In this document: positions 1-11,242 of the stretch, piece after piece
Layout of the letters: the number at the start of each line of letters is the position of its first letter
Position numbering within the stretch: the stretch's first letter is position 1
Source: Toxorhynchites rutilus septentrionalis
Taxonomy: Eukaryota > Arthropoda > Insecta > Diptera > Culicidae
DNA: 64,000 bases
Direction: 5' to 3'
NCBI RefSeq assembly: GCF_029784135.1
Contig: NC_073746.1
Location: 58,812,097 to 58,876,096 of the forward strand
Position numbers and translations under genes: made by a program
The notes under the pieces: model-generated
The model's input: the letters and a program-made list of their open reading frames with translations, nothing else
Database searches by the model: none
Told to the model about the DNA's origin: nothing

Positions 1-640
1 TTATCTAAAAGAAATTGTTATAAATCGACTTATAGGATGGAAAAACGACCAAGTGCCAAAAAAATTTTTTTTTTCGAAACTACAGTAAATATTGACAAGT
101 AATGCAATTTTAAGTCATTTGGCACTAATTTTTTTTTTCTGAAAACCCCAATTTTCGCTGATCTTTCGTTTTTAAAAAAAAACTCAAATTTTTACGTCTG
201 TGACACTAATAAATGAAGTTCAAATGAGCTAATATTTTGCAAAGGGTATGTTATCGTGCAAATCAACATTTCGCCGCAAGTTCTGGAAATTGAGATAACT
301 ATTTTTATTAGTATCCAAAACCATACGTTTCGTTTCATATTCAAAAAAAAAACTTAGTCCCAGAGTGTCGATTTTTGACAAAAAAATTTCGAGATGACAC
401 TAGATCTCGACGTTTCATGCAATTTTAAGACATTTGGCATCAAACATTTGTTTTTTCGAAACCCCGATTTCCTTAACTCCCCCCCTTGGGTGATATTCGG
501 ATTTTCAAAAAACTAATATTTTGACCGCTTTGCGCCGCTCTCCCTTAAGTCCAATTGAGATAATATTTGGCGTAGGATGTTTTTTCGAGATGGTGAACTT
601 TTTTTATGTGATAACTTTTTGAAATTAGATATGACCTATT
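1..640. repeat. AT-rich dispersed-repeat-like DNA with internal duplication
   Basis: The stretch is rich in A and T homopolymers and has no credible gene. A 23-base block beginning ATGCAATTTTAAG occurs at 102-124 and again at 417-439 with one mismatch, so the region contains a diverged internal direct repeat. The family is unnamed here. Confidence 0.5.
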
Positions 641-655
641 TCATTGGCACCCAAA

Positions 656-1340
656 TGGACATATAATGGGGATGATATGGACAGGTTTGAAGCGTAGAGG
701 TTTATCGATCGCGAGAGGAATAACTTTATTCAACCAAGGTCAGTTCATCACGAATGTGCGTTAAATGATGAAAAAAATCGAATAATTCCACCTAGAAGTC
801 ATATCGTGCTTTTCGGTAGTATAAACGGACATACCCTCAACTATTTTGCTTTTGATTCCAATCACCTTCTAAACAGTCCACATTTGGCGATTTCATTTCC
901 ATTTATAGACGCAGGAATAGATGAAACAGACTTTATCACATCTCACTCCCGCTGGAAACTGTCCATCTTACCCCACCAGTACAGTTATATCAATAATTTT
1001 AATTTTTAAATCAAAAATGAATTTACTTTTCCGTACATACCTAATATCGCTTCTCTGTTAACTCACAAATCGAAAAATAACCATCAGCGATTTCAATTTT
1101 GATATTAAACCACTCAAAATGCTTAATATCGAACCAGCTAAAATTAAATCCACACGCGGAATCATGTATGATTTTCGGTTTTTGTTTCCCTTTTCCACAT
1201 CTGATCAGTATTCATTGCCATAGGGTGGCTTAAATATTATTGAATAACATGTAGAAGGTGTTCTCATTAGCAGAAATCTGAAATTCAAAATGTAAAATGT
1301 AACAAATCAACACCCTGTCCATATTATCCCCCACTGTCCG
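656..1340. mobile_element. Candidate MITE with imperfect inverted ends (GATGATATGGACAGG)
   Basis: The left side (656-685) carries GGGGATGATATGGACAGG. The right side (1313-1340) carries, as reverse complement, GGGGGATAATATGGACAGG. The two ends also share the flanking GGACA motif. No transposase frame is present inside, and the small frame at 806-1009 has no recognisable motif. Exact termini and target-site duplication are not resolved, so this is a candidate non-autonomous DNA element rather than a firm one. Confidence 0.35.
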
Positions 1341-2340
1341 TATTACCCGCGGTTCCCCTTCATGATAAATTGTCGATTTGTGAGTAGAGGAAGTGGAAGC
1401 ATAGCGGTCACCCTAAGGAAAATGCCCATCTCCTGTGTTCACGTATCGCTTCAATTTCCGTTTTCTGAAGAATATTGTAGTTTAATTCATTGCAAACGGC
1501 TTTTACTTTAAACATTTAGAATAGTACTTTTTTCATCATTTAAAAAAAAACAGTTGAAAATTTGACCATTTCTTAGACGTGGAGGTAAAGTGGTCACTCG
1601 CATATATCATGCTAAATGGGATAGATTTAAGCTGACTTATGCTCTTTATGGACTTTTTTTTGGCACCATCCCAAATGAAATGAGAAAAGAAAACAGAAAG
1701 AGATGTCTGCACGCATACATAAAAATTTTTAAGCTTTTAAAACAGCTCATTATTTGCGCATTTGACTCTTCAGCATACTAAATGGCATCATTTCTGTCAA
1801 AGATGACATGTTTTCTGCCAATTTGTGTTTGGGTGTTAGGAGGCTTCAAAATTTGCACTCGCCTCTAACACCTCAAACATCATAATTATTTCTATGCGAA
1901 TTAATCGCCGAGATTAAAAAAAATATGTTCACTTTACCTACAATATTTTATTTCGTTCGCGGCGAATAGAAGTGAGTTATTATTTTTTTTTAAATTACGC
2001 TACGTAGGATAATTCGTTGCTTCCACTTGAAAAATGGGAAAATTTGATAGCTGTTGTGAAACTTCCAAATAAGTAGATTTAAGTAAAATTTTAGAAGTAA
2101 TGTTCATTACTTTATGCGGTTTATAAAACCGCTGCTAGACCGCATAATTTTAAATTTTATCCAACATTGAGAATAAACTTGAATGTTTCTATCACCCAAA
2201 TTAAAGTTCTCTAACCTCTTTATAAATCGTTCTTAGACACCCAACATCTATCTTTTTTAATATCGCCACAATATAATTTTGAAGAAACCCTGGTGAATCT
2301 TCAACTAGAATCTACCAAAATCAGTATCTTTAATCAACTG
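1341..2340. other. Non-coding, no recognised feature
   Basis: AT-rich DNA with several T/A homopolymers. A 63-codon frame at 1590-1781 matches nothing I know. A short hairpin-like block (TGCGGTTTATAAAACCGC) lies near 2134. No supported gene. Confidence 0.4.
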
Positions 2341-2808
2341 TAGAGTAGTGCGGGGCAAAGGTGCGCATTGGCCATTTTGAAGCAAACGAGCATAAAATTT
2401 CGACAACAGTATAGTCGTTTGATACATTATTACACCAGCAGCTCACACATATAAAGAAAGATACATTTCACGAAAGTGGCAAAAAGTTATAAGGTAAAAG
2501 GAGTTTTGCGATGTTTTGATCTAATTTTTTCAGTTTTGGAGATGACGATTTACTTACCTAAAATAACTGGAAAGTTCGCAACTACACTGTGAAGGAAACC
2601 TTCATTCTATAGTAGATGATAGTGCTTATTCGTTTTTGTGAGAGCTTCTTTTAAAAATTCGATTAGCTCAAAAATTGCTTGTGGGGCAAAGGTGCGCAGT
2701 GGCTGTGGGGTAAAAGCTCGCGCTAGCGTTTTGCTCTGAAAAAAAATTATAAAATGTTTTCAACAACATTTTTAACGGGACCCACAAGAAGAAAACTGAT
2801 TTGAAGAA

Positions 2809-3329
2809 ATGCACTCCAGAAATGCTCAAATGGCCCGACAGAGGCTTCGAGAGGGAGTCTCGAAGTGTCGGATTGCGGCAGACGTCGGTATTTCTGAATC
2901 AGCTCTGAGGAAGATGCTCATATCAGAAAGTGATTTACGATTTGAATCTTCTTTTATTGACATTTCTACTTCTGCTATGAGGTGTGAGCGAGCATCTAGG
3001 GCGGTTCAGATAGGTATTTACGAGTGAGCAGTCTGAGGATCTGCAAGCCACTGGACAAAGCTTTCTATGGTATGGCTCTCAAAAATTTACGGCGCATGGC
3101 GTTCAATTTTTCGAAAGCCAACAACCTCCAGCACGAATTCAACAAAGTTGCAAAACTAACAGGAAGAGATTTGGCTTCTAGCTTCATGTGGAACCACCGT
3201 CTGTCTCTTCAAACCCCACAACAGCCCAACGAAGCAACAGCGCTCCAAGGCAAAGCGTCGGAATCCTCAGAACCGAAAACCAAGATGAGGAATAAAAATT
3301 ACCAATTGCTTAAAAATAATTCAAAATGA
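2809..3329 (+). pseudogene. Truncated pogo/Tigger-like transposase (DNA-binding region only)
   Basis: Two overlapping frames make up the relic. The first (2809-3027) contains a psq/CENP-B-type helix-turn-helix around LREGVSKCRIAADVGISESA. The second (3024-3329) contains the second HTH_Tnp_Tc5-like segment, with FYGMALKNLRRMAFNFSKAN, HEFNK and a FMWNHRLSLQTPQ stretch, which in the family reads roughly FM-RH-LSLRTPE. The order matches insect Tigger-type transposases, but the frames are offset and no DDE catalytic domain follows before the right TIR. The protein could at most bind DNA. Assignment rests on motif order, not alignment. Confidence 0.65.
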
Positions 3330-3434
3330 ATTTCAAATGAAAAATGTTTTTATTTTCACCATACATTCGCGAGTATAGATTACGTACATAAAAATAATTT
3401 CTGTGGGAACTTGAGTGTTCGAAATGATTTATAT

Positions 3435-3480
3435 CAATATATCAATTGTGGGTGGGACGAAGTTCGCCGGATCAGCTAGT
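3435..3480 (+). mobile_element. Helitron-type 3' terminal fragment
   Basis: The sequence GACGAAGTTCGCCGGATCAG followed by CTAGT matches the tail seen at 18620-18641 (AAGTTTGCCGGGTCAGCTAGT). It ends in CTAG followed by T, the expected Helitron 3' end next to the T of an AT target. The 5' part of the element is not identified. Confidence 0.5.
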
Positions 3481-3962
3481 TTGTTAGTAAAAACAAATTC
3501 TGTTTCAAATGTTGGGCTTTTTCGGATATCTTATATTGTCAGTCTCCTCCCTCCCAAAAATTTCCACATGGCATGTTCGACCATAACACCCACTCTTCTC
3601 CACCCATAAAAAACACAGAACACCCCCTCCTGCCTACTGGACGGTGCCTACACTCTATAGTAATGATGCTTCTCCCGCTTCTGATGATAAAGCATTTATT
3701 TTTGGTATAAGTTATCTCAGAAGTTCAATTCAATAAGAGCGCACTTTTGCCCCCAATATAGGGCGGCGGTGCGCATTTGTCTTTTTGTATTAAAATAGGT
3801 ATTTGTCCAATTACAAACACAACTCGAGAAATGCTTGTACTACGTTTCGAAGGTAATATATATAGTTACAATTTGGTAAGCAAACGAAATTTTATTTGCT
3901 TTTATTTCAAGAGTTATTGGACGACACCAGTTAGGTGCGTACCTTTGCCCCGCATTACTCTA

Positions 3963-4925
3963 CTCATAATAGCCAATCGATTTTCACTTTAACGTTGGAT
4001 TATTTTATTTTCGCTTAAAATAAGTCGTATGTGAAATATTTTTTATTTTTTATATTTTTTTTGAACTGTGAACTGAGTCCGACGCTGCATATATTTTGCA
4101 CTTTGTAATTGTTCAGTCCGAGAAGCGCACTGAAAAGGGAAACGAATCAGATCATAAATCCCACCCCTTTTGACGTAGAACTACGTCTTTCATGAAGGGT
4201 GCCAAATCAGAAAACAGGTCACGTTTTTATGAAATAAAGTTAACGTTAATAACTATTTTTGCCATGAACGGATTTTGGCGATTTACATACTAAATCGGAA
4301 ATTCCCTAAGATTTGTTTAATATGCTATACATTAGAATCCCTTGGTTTGCATTTTCTGTTCGTTATTCGTTATTCGTATCGTGTGTTTTTCTTCCCGCGT
4401 CATAAATTGGACGCTTCGCGTAGTGTGTGATGAGCAAGAAGAAGAGGAAGGCAGGCTCGAGCTCTGCATAAAACGAACGCATTGCTAGGGACAATGAAAT
4501 TTCGAGGCAAGCGTCAGCTAATGATGCACGCGATATTGGTGCAGTGAAAAGCGCTCGCACTGAACCGAGCCTTCGCGAGTGTGACACCGCATCGATCAAC
4601 AGCGAAGTAGGCGATTTCGGCGCGTCGGTCGAAAATGTAAACGCCGTTACCCAGGTAGTAACCAAAATCAAGCTCCCCCGCTGGTGGTGTGAAGGCGGTC
4701 GCTCTTGACAAACTCATCAGCGAATTCGCATCGATGGCTGTTACAGCAGAGTACAAACTGTGTGGCATGATTCAGCCTTTTTCCAAGCAGTTAACATTGT
4801 TTGTTTTCCGTCATCATAAGGGCTTCTTTGGTGCCTTTGAGAATGCATCAATGCATTAAACTGACATTATGGCGAAGCAGGCGTTGAGGTTGTGCTTCAA
4901 AAAAATATTTGGGGAATACCAAGCA
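3963..4925 (+). pseudogene. Unclassified region with a decayed ORF start (4430-4708)
   Basis: On the plus strand an ATG at 4430 opens MSKKKRKAGSSSA and then a stop. The same frame is then free of stops to about 4706, encoding a charged, low-complexity, gag/ORF1-like N-terminal segment (ERIARDNEISRQASANDARD and onward). The leader upstream contains a TTATTCG pair near 4361-4375. I do not recognise the family. A retroelement gag or LINE ORF1 remnant is possible, but this is inference. Confidence 0.3.
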
Positions 4926-4929
4926 GGTT

Positions 4930-5244
4930 GAATGTCTTACTGGAATGTTATATGTTATTTAGGTTCGCGTGCCAGTCACAAAACTGCCTTCAACTAGGAT
5001 TGCATTTGCGCTAATATTGATCATAATGAAGCATTGCTACTGTTTTCGAGGTTGTTGATATTAACAAAAAGAGTTTACTTCGCTTGTTTAGTCAACGAGA
5101 AAGTAAATGTCGTTCTGGAATTTTGTATGTCATTAGGTTTCGCTTGCCAGTAGCAAAAATTCCTCCACTGAGGGTGACAGCTGCGCTTCTCTCGAGCATG
5201 AGAAAGTAATGGAACTTTTTTTTGAGGCCAGTAATATTAACACA
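4930..5244. repeat. Diverged tandem repeat, two units of about 140 bp
   Basis: Unit 1 (about 4930-5068) and unit 2 (about 5108-5244) run in parallel. Each begins TGTC followed by TTCTGGAAT or TACTGGAAT, continues through TATGT-ATTAGGTT, CGC-TGCCAGT, GCGCT and GAGG, and closes with the block (G/A)ATATTAACA. The period is about 177 bp including the spacer. Function is unknown, but such duplications are common in retroelement leaders. Confidence 0.5.
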
Positions 5245-5466
5245 TGCGTTTCTTTTGAGAATAGCGCAAAATGATAAGAAGTGTTTATATTCCTAGTAGT
5301 TTCAAGCTATCAATGTATGGCTCTGTATACATGCTATGGTGAACGCTTGTTTGGCGCTTGGTGTACGTTGTACGAACGATGCCTAGAGGTGCGATTCCTC
5401 TGAGGCAATCTCGTATCTTGGGCACAACCTCCTATAACTTTTTTTTTCGTGACGCAACAGCCGAGC

Positions 5467-5501
5467 ATAAAAGCAGCCACCCGACCGCGCGGATGAACAG
5501 T
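5467..5501 (+). promoter_or_regulatory. Candidate core promoter (TATA box plus initiator)
   Basis: ATAAAAG at 5467-5473 lies about 30 bases upstream of ACAGT at 5497-5501, which is TATA-to-initiator spacing for RNA polymerase II. The downstream 350 bases are rich in CAGCA/CAACA/GAAG trinucleotides and have no long frame, resembling a retroelement leader. The pairing could be coincidental. Confidence 0.35.
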
Positions 5502-5880
5502 ATTCATTCAACCATCACCAAGTGCAAATCGAGAACACCAGCAAGAGGAGCAAACGCAAGCAGCCAACACATCATCGCAAGAGTGCGATAAGACGAAGAA
5601 GTATCAGTATCGCACGAGCCGCGATGACTGTGTACCGGCAGCGGCAAGAATAGCCCCAACATCATTAGCCTAGTGAAGAAGAAAACACCAAACGTTGCAA
5701 GAGAAGCAACAGCAGTAGCATAACCTCAACATCAGTAGCAGTATGAAAACAATTCAACCACATGAGCGGGGTTACAGTACTCCAGTAGCAGAATAGTGGC
5801 ACCTTCGCATGTGCAGCAATGAAACTAATGCAACCAAGTGTACATATTGAAATGAGTGAATTTAAGAAGAATAAAATGTA

Positions 5881-6839
5881 GGGGAAAAGGGGGGAATTTG
5901 GACCACCTAAGCAAATCGCCTAATATTTCCAAACCAATACGGTATAAATAAAAAATGTCACATTGTATACTGAGCTACGCTTGCTTTCTCTCAACAAATA
6001 ATGTTTAATCATTATATAAAGCTTCAATCTACCAAATATATCATAAAATAAAAGAGATGATTTTTGGACATTAAAATTAGATGCGGGGTGATTTGGACCG
6101 TCTGTGGGGTGATTTGGTCCAGTGTGTGTTTCTTCGAAAAAAACATACTTATGTTTATGTAAAGTATTTTGGGATAATGTTACAATCAGTAACAATGTTT
6201 TGGGATCGATACCAGGTGTCTTGGCCAGATTCCAGACCAGAAAAGTCGGATTGACACCATCTCGAATTCTGCATGAATCTTTTCACTGTTGTTCGAGCAT
6301 TTTCAAACACTTTTGATGCTTGGTCAAAGAAAATCCGTTGTGTTGCTGTGTTGCTCTTTCAAGCTCCTCTTTCTTCCAACGTTGTCTGTCCATCCTCTTT
6401 TTGTAATTCAGCGGCATCTGGAATCAATTAGACCAAAGAAAAGTCTCAAACCTGTAGAACCAATTCACCCCACAGAAACGTGTCCATGTCACCCCATACA
6501 ACACGCAAAAATTAAAATGCAAATAATTTCATTTATTGCTATCAAACTTACAGTTTCGCTTCATCAAATTGTTCCTCTTCTGTAGGTGAACAGAACTTTA
6601 CTGCACAATACCCGAAAAGTTCGTTTAATAAGCGGGAAAAACCCTAAAACCACTATCGGAAAACTCACATTTTTTGCTGTGTTTATGCTACCGTTTCCCT
6701 CTACTTGTGAAGTTTTACCAAAGTATTTTTACTTTAGGTACATACGGTTCAACAATAGAAGGAAACGACATTATAAAAAATCCAAGTTGAGTCGTAATTT
6801 TTGAGATAAAGGGGTGGTCCAAATCAACCCGTGTTACTC
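5881..6839. mobile_element. TA-flanked DNA element, GGGGTGATTTGGACC family, long copy
   Basis: The left end (GGGGAAAAGGGGGGAATTTG then GACCACC) and the right end (reverse complement GAGTAACACGGGTTGATTTG then GACCACC) form an imperfect TIR, about 22 of 29 positions including the TA. TA flanks both sides (5879-5880 and 6840-6841). The motif GGGGTGATTTGGACC recurs inside the left end at 6085-6099 and, with one change, at 6106-6120. It occurs in inverted form inside the right end at 6461-6472 and 6482-6496. No transposase is recognisable. A short deletion derivative lies at 59418-59637. TA target and subterminal repeats suggest pogo/Tc1-type mobilisation. Confidence 0.75.
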
Positions 6840-6841
6840 TA

Positions 6842-7140
6842 TATAGCGTAAAGTTCTCAAACATCATGCGCCCACCTTGCATTACTCTGACCCAGATCCA
6901 ACAGAAAGATTTCCTAAAACACATCCTTAAAGAGTAAAGAGTTTACTTGCTCTTTTCAGAGCATGGAGCGGAGCCACAGGGGCTCCCACCCAGAAGAGTA
7001 AGGCGTGAGGAACACAAGGGTTCCAACCAGACATATACAGTCCACCCCACAGTTCCCAGCAGACGGAACAGTAATGTTCCAGTAATAAAGTGTTTTATAT
7101 TCAAATTATAATCATGAATAAATATATGCAACTATGTGTT
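6842..7140. other. GC-richer block, unclassified
   Basis: The block is distinctly less AT-rich than its flanks, with GAGCATGGAGCGGAGCCACA and AATAAA-like sequences near 7085 and 7116. The texture resembles part of an LTR or retroelement leader, but there is no partner copy in the window. No coding potential is seen. Confidence 0.25.
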
Positions 7141-9994
7141 TAAGATGTTATTTCTTCTTTATAGCCCATTAATTTTGCAACAAAGTAGACGAATATCATA
7201 ATTAATATAATTAAAAAGAGGTCACTATTTTTGAACACTTTTTTTTATAGAAAAGCAGTTTCAACTAAAATTGGTCAACCGTTGAGTCAATTACATCCTC
7301 GAAGTTCATTACAGCTGGATCGTTGATTACACATCTCATAAAATTATTTTATCAACTCCAGAAACAACAACTCCAACATGAGCCAGTAATTTATGCACAT
7401 TTGCAAGAAATAAAACTTTAACATGACACGCAGCAGCAGCAGCATACATTGTTTCGGCAGTTTAGTTTATGGCATGAGAAAAATTGCCACAAAAACGGCC
7501 GGGACGGGAAGTCATTAAATTGAAACAAATGCCATCATAATATCGGTTGCTGGGCACCGCTCGCGAATCCAGTAAAGACGCGATACTGTTTATGGTTCCA
7601 TGAACCGGGAGTCCCCATCCAGCCTGAGGGGAGTTTGCGGGGTGATGGGAACCGCTTATAACACACGATAATGACACTGAGAATGTGCTAACAAACATGT
7701 GATTGCAATTTTTCATGCCGCTTGGAAGTCCAGCTTTAACGGGCGCAGATTTGACGATAATTGCTTCAAGTGCTGAGCAGCGATAAATTTCCCACTACCA
7801 AATCGCCATTTGCCATTTGTTCTCGGCAGCTTCAGGGATTTGCAAGATTTGACTGTGGAGCGTGTTGCCCCTATTCCAATTATGACGCACAAATGATCCC
7901 CGAGAAAAGCCAGAAGCTTCTGGGTTGCGCCAGCTTCAATGGGAGCACTATTTTTAGACGAATTTGTCTGGCTTCTTTCTCTCCAGTTTCACCAAATTAT
8001 CGCCATTTCAAAGTGAACCTCACACTTTTACCATCCATCAGAAGTCGTTTGCAGTGTAGCAATGGGTGCGCGGCACTGGCCGAAGCTGTTCACATCTCAA
8101 GTGTTTTGATTTCAATTAACGATCATATTACGGCCGACTGCTTCCTTTTGGAGATCACCCACATCGGTCGGCCAGACGTTGGAATTTTCATGCCAGACCC
8201 GCACCCTCGATGGCTAGATGAAAACAGGGAACGATGAAAATGGCTAGAATTCCAGAAGGACGATTCTTTTTTGTTTCACATCAATCAAACGGATTCCAGA
8301 AATTCTAATTCAGCGGCTGCTTCCAATTTAGATATCAGCGTGTTCCAACGGAAATTTATTCACGTAAAGATAATCATCATTTGTGACACATTACAAATGA
8401 CATAAACGTATGCGTTTCCAAAAATGCCACCGCCCAAAACCCTACCCGCATTCAACTGATGTTTGCTTGAGTGGAGGTGAAAAAATGATACCCAAATGTA
8501 CACACACACACGCAGCCGAGATCGTTATCAGATAATTATGATATGCTCGGATATCAATTTCTCGATGCCTGAAATTGTGGTTCGGGTTCAGGAGAGGACA
8601 GGAGGTGTCATTATATATCTACCGATGACAATCACCAAAAACTGACTGTGGTAAAACGCAGTGAGTTTGCGTTCGAAAACGGCCTCCGGAATGGCCACAT
8701 GGACACCATATTATAATTGTTAATTGTTATTATGTGAAACTATGGTTTCCGGTCCCCTTCTCCGCGAATGTCGTCGCAGAGCTGATGGCGGCGTTGGCAG
8801 CCATTATCACTCGAGCGTCATCATCCGATCGGCGGTTCGCTCCCTGATGGCCCTGTGGCCAGCGGTATGTCCCCAAAACAAACAAGCGAAGTGCACCGTG
8901 CCGCGACCGAAACTAATAGAAAATAATTTCGTGGAATAATTGTTCTTTGCTTGGTCGAAAACCGCACCCTGGACCCGATAAGGATTCACACCAGCCCGAC
9001 TAAATCGTGGTTGGGTTGGTGTAATTTTCGGAGAGCAGAGTCGAATTTCACGGGCAAATGAAGAAAAAAAACATATTAACTCGGAAAAGCGCGAAGCACA
9101 TGTTTTGACAGCCAGAGCCATCGCTCGAGTGGACCCACCGCCGTGCGTTTTGGATTTTGTATTAACGTTTTGGAACTTAGCTCGACGTGAATGGCGAATC
9201 GAGCACTCACAACCGCAACCGAAGTTCTGGACTGCATCCATCATCCCGGGACCGGGACCAGATACCACGCGCGTTTAATCACCCAGCTGCAGCTACTTCG
9301 GCCGACGCGATGGCCGCCTCGGTGAAGGATTTTTCAATTACCTCTTTCAGCCGCTCCTTTGAGGACGTCAATCAAGCCGGGGCAGCTGAATGGCAAATAT
9401 GTTCTGTGTGTTGAGCGTGAACCGCGTGCGATCGAGAGCTGAGCTGGAAGTGGCTTCTGCGCTGCACCGAGCGTGACTTGGGGATTAGGTGGTTAATCTT
9501 CACAGCTCCAGCAAAGATCTGGCGGCCAAGAATGTGCACTTACAGATAGGTAAAGCAGGCCTTAATGAAGCGCGAATGACAACCGTGCCGAATTATGGAC
9601 GTCCGCGCGATGATGCAGTGATGGATTCGCCAGAGGATGGCTTACGGTCGCGAAATTTTATAAGCTTTCGATGGGCAGAGTTGACATGGAGGATATTTGA
9701 TGTTTCTAATATGATTTTCTTCAAGTAAAATCATGATTGTAACCAATATTGCAGATAGATCAATGTGTTAGTTACACTAATTATCGATACAAGTCCCCGA
9801 AGCAGTTGCTGCTGATATGCTGTTTCAACCTTATTAGTTGAATTCAAGCTGATTCAGTGATTTAATGGGTACACCAACAATTTGCTTTTGGTTATTACTA
9901 GCGATGAAGGATTCTATTTCAAGCTAAGACAGCTCAAAATAGCTAAACTTAGCTCGAAAATAGAATAAATATTCCAAATTCAACCAGAAACCTC
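7141..9994. other. Single-copy-looking non-coding DNA, no gene recognised
   Basis: Balanced composition with little internal repetition. Long frames at 7761-8237 (plus) and 8807-9268 (minus) have no domain, signal peptide or family resemblance, and read like chance frames in GC-richer DNA. A palindromic GATA-type site, TTATCAGATAA, sits at 8525-8535, next to a CA microsatellite near 8501-8512. The texture suits intronic or intergenic host DNA. Confidence 0.45.
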
Positions 9995-10000
9995 CTAAAA

Positions 10001-10200
10001 AGGACACGGCTGGGTAAGGAAGTAAAAAGTGCCCCAAATCAAATCCCCAGCTCTATGGAAAATATTGTATAGGATACCAGATAAGAAATTTTGGATATTT
10101 TTTTTGAAGTCTTATTTGATTCACCATAGGATGAATGGTGAAAAACGTACTTTTTAATTTTTTCCACGCCGTTTTCAATAGCTTCGAAAATGTGCCTTAC
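10001..10200 (+). repeat. Dispersed repeat (GGGTAAG-AGTAAAA-GTGCCCC), copy 1
   Basis: The block reads CTGGGTAAGGAAGTAAAAAG then TGCCCCAAATCAAATC, then GTGAAAAACGTACTTTTT and CACGCC. It is repeated in the same order at 18125-18310. Copy 1 is interrupted or ended at 10201 by the fold-back element. No coding potential; family unnamed. Confidence 0.6.
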
Positions 10201-10202
10201 TA

Positions 10203-11109
10203 CACTGTGTTTCACAACTATAGAACCACTCATTTTTTCTGAGTTTCGAGAGATATGTAAGAAGTCGGTTGAATTGAAGTATATAGTGTAGAATACAACA
10301 ACTATCTTCATTCAAAAGATTGGCCATTTGAACTTTATTGTTGTGTTCAGGCGCGAAACATTCGAAAAATAAAAATTCCTGTGCTCTATAACAATAGAAA
10401 CAGATAGAAAAATTCTCACTCCTTGAAAAAATTAACGTCAATTTTACATGAAATACAATGAGTTTCTAATTCGTAGGTCATCTTTAGTTCTCAATCAGTT
10501 CACATAAGCCATTCGGGTTGGAATTATTTACTGCTGTTTTTACATCAAATACAATGTGATAATTCACAAAATCCAGAAAGTTATGACATGGTTTGATGAA
10601 TAAGAGCTTTAGATTCTGTCCTGGTCAGCTTGTTTATCAGATCAAAATACTATCAAGAACTTATGAGGAGTGATCGTACGAATAGTAGATGCAGCTTACA
10701 AGCAGTATGAATGATTTGAAGAGCTTAAACGAGTAGTATCCACTGCGTAGAACGAGATACACACTACAAACTGGCGCTGCTTGGTCAAAACCATCCCGAA
10801 TGGCTTATGTGAACTGATTGAGAACTAAAGATGACCTACGAATTAGAAACTTATTGTAATTCATGTGAAATTGACGTTAATTTTATAAAAGAGTGAGAAT
10901 TTTTCCATCTGGTTCTATAGTTATGAAACACTGGAATTTTTGTTTTTTGAATGTTTCGCGCCTGAACACAACAGTAAAGTTCAAATGGCCACTCTATTAA
11001 ATGAAGATAGTTCTTATATCCTACACTGTATACTTCAATTCAACCGACTTCTTACATATCGTTGGAAACTCAGAAAAAATGAGTGGTTCTATAGTTGTGA
11101 AACGCAGTG
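10203..11109. mobile_element. Fold-back (long-TIR) Tc1-like MITE with 319-bp arms
   Basis: The left arm (10203-10521) and right arm (10791-11109) are reverse complements over their whole length with scattered mismatches. Both begin CACTG(T/C)GTTTCACAACTATA in the inward direction, and TA dinucleotides flank them at 10201-10202 and 11110-11111. CACTG ends next to TA are typical of Tc1-type TIRs. The 269-bp centre has no transposase motif. Small frames along the arms are shadows of the same sequence. RNA crossing the locus would fold into a 319-bp hairpin. Confidence 0.8.
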
Positions 11110-11242
11110 TATGTGCCGTTTTGTCCCAAACTTCGAACAATCTCAATTTCCAAATACTTCATTATTTAATGTAAATTTATTAAATTATTCAATAACGAAT
11201 GCCCTGACATTCTTTGGGGTACAGGCTACATTTTAACATCAT

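Larger units (their letters stand above)
2341..3962 (+). mobile_element. Pogo/Tigger-like DNA transposon, TA-flanked, degenerate
   Basis: Both ends carry an inverted repeat of about 25 bp with two mismatches: left GAGTAGTGCGGGGCAAAGG, right (reverse complement) GAGTAATGCGGGGCAAAGG. Each is immediately flanked by TA (2341-2342 and 3961-3962), as expected for the Tc1/mariner/pogo superfamily. The core GGGGCAAAGGTGCGCA is repeated inside the left end at 2682-2697, and a related GCGCAC/GTGCGC-rich block lies inside the right end near 3740-3775. The interior keeps only the DNA-binding half of a transposase (2809-3329). A Helitron 3' tip at about 3435-3480 is embedded in it. Confidence 0.8.

Noticed and set aside
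7761..8237. 158-codon open frame as a host gene
   Set aside because: No domain, signal peptide, codon pattern or family resemblance. It lies in GC-richer DNA where chance frames are expected.
8807..9268. 153-codon minus-strand frame as a gene
   Set aside because: Low-complexity composition without motifs, overlapping other chance frames on the opposite strand.
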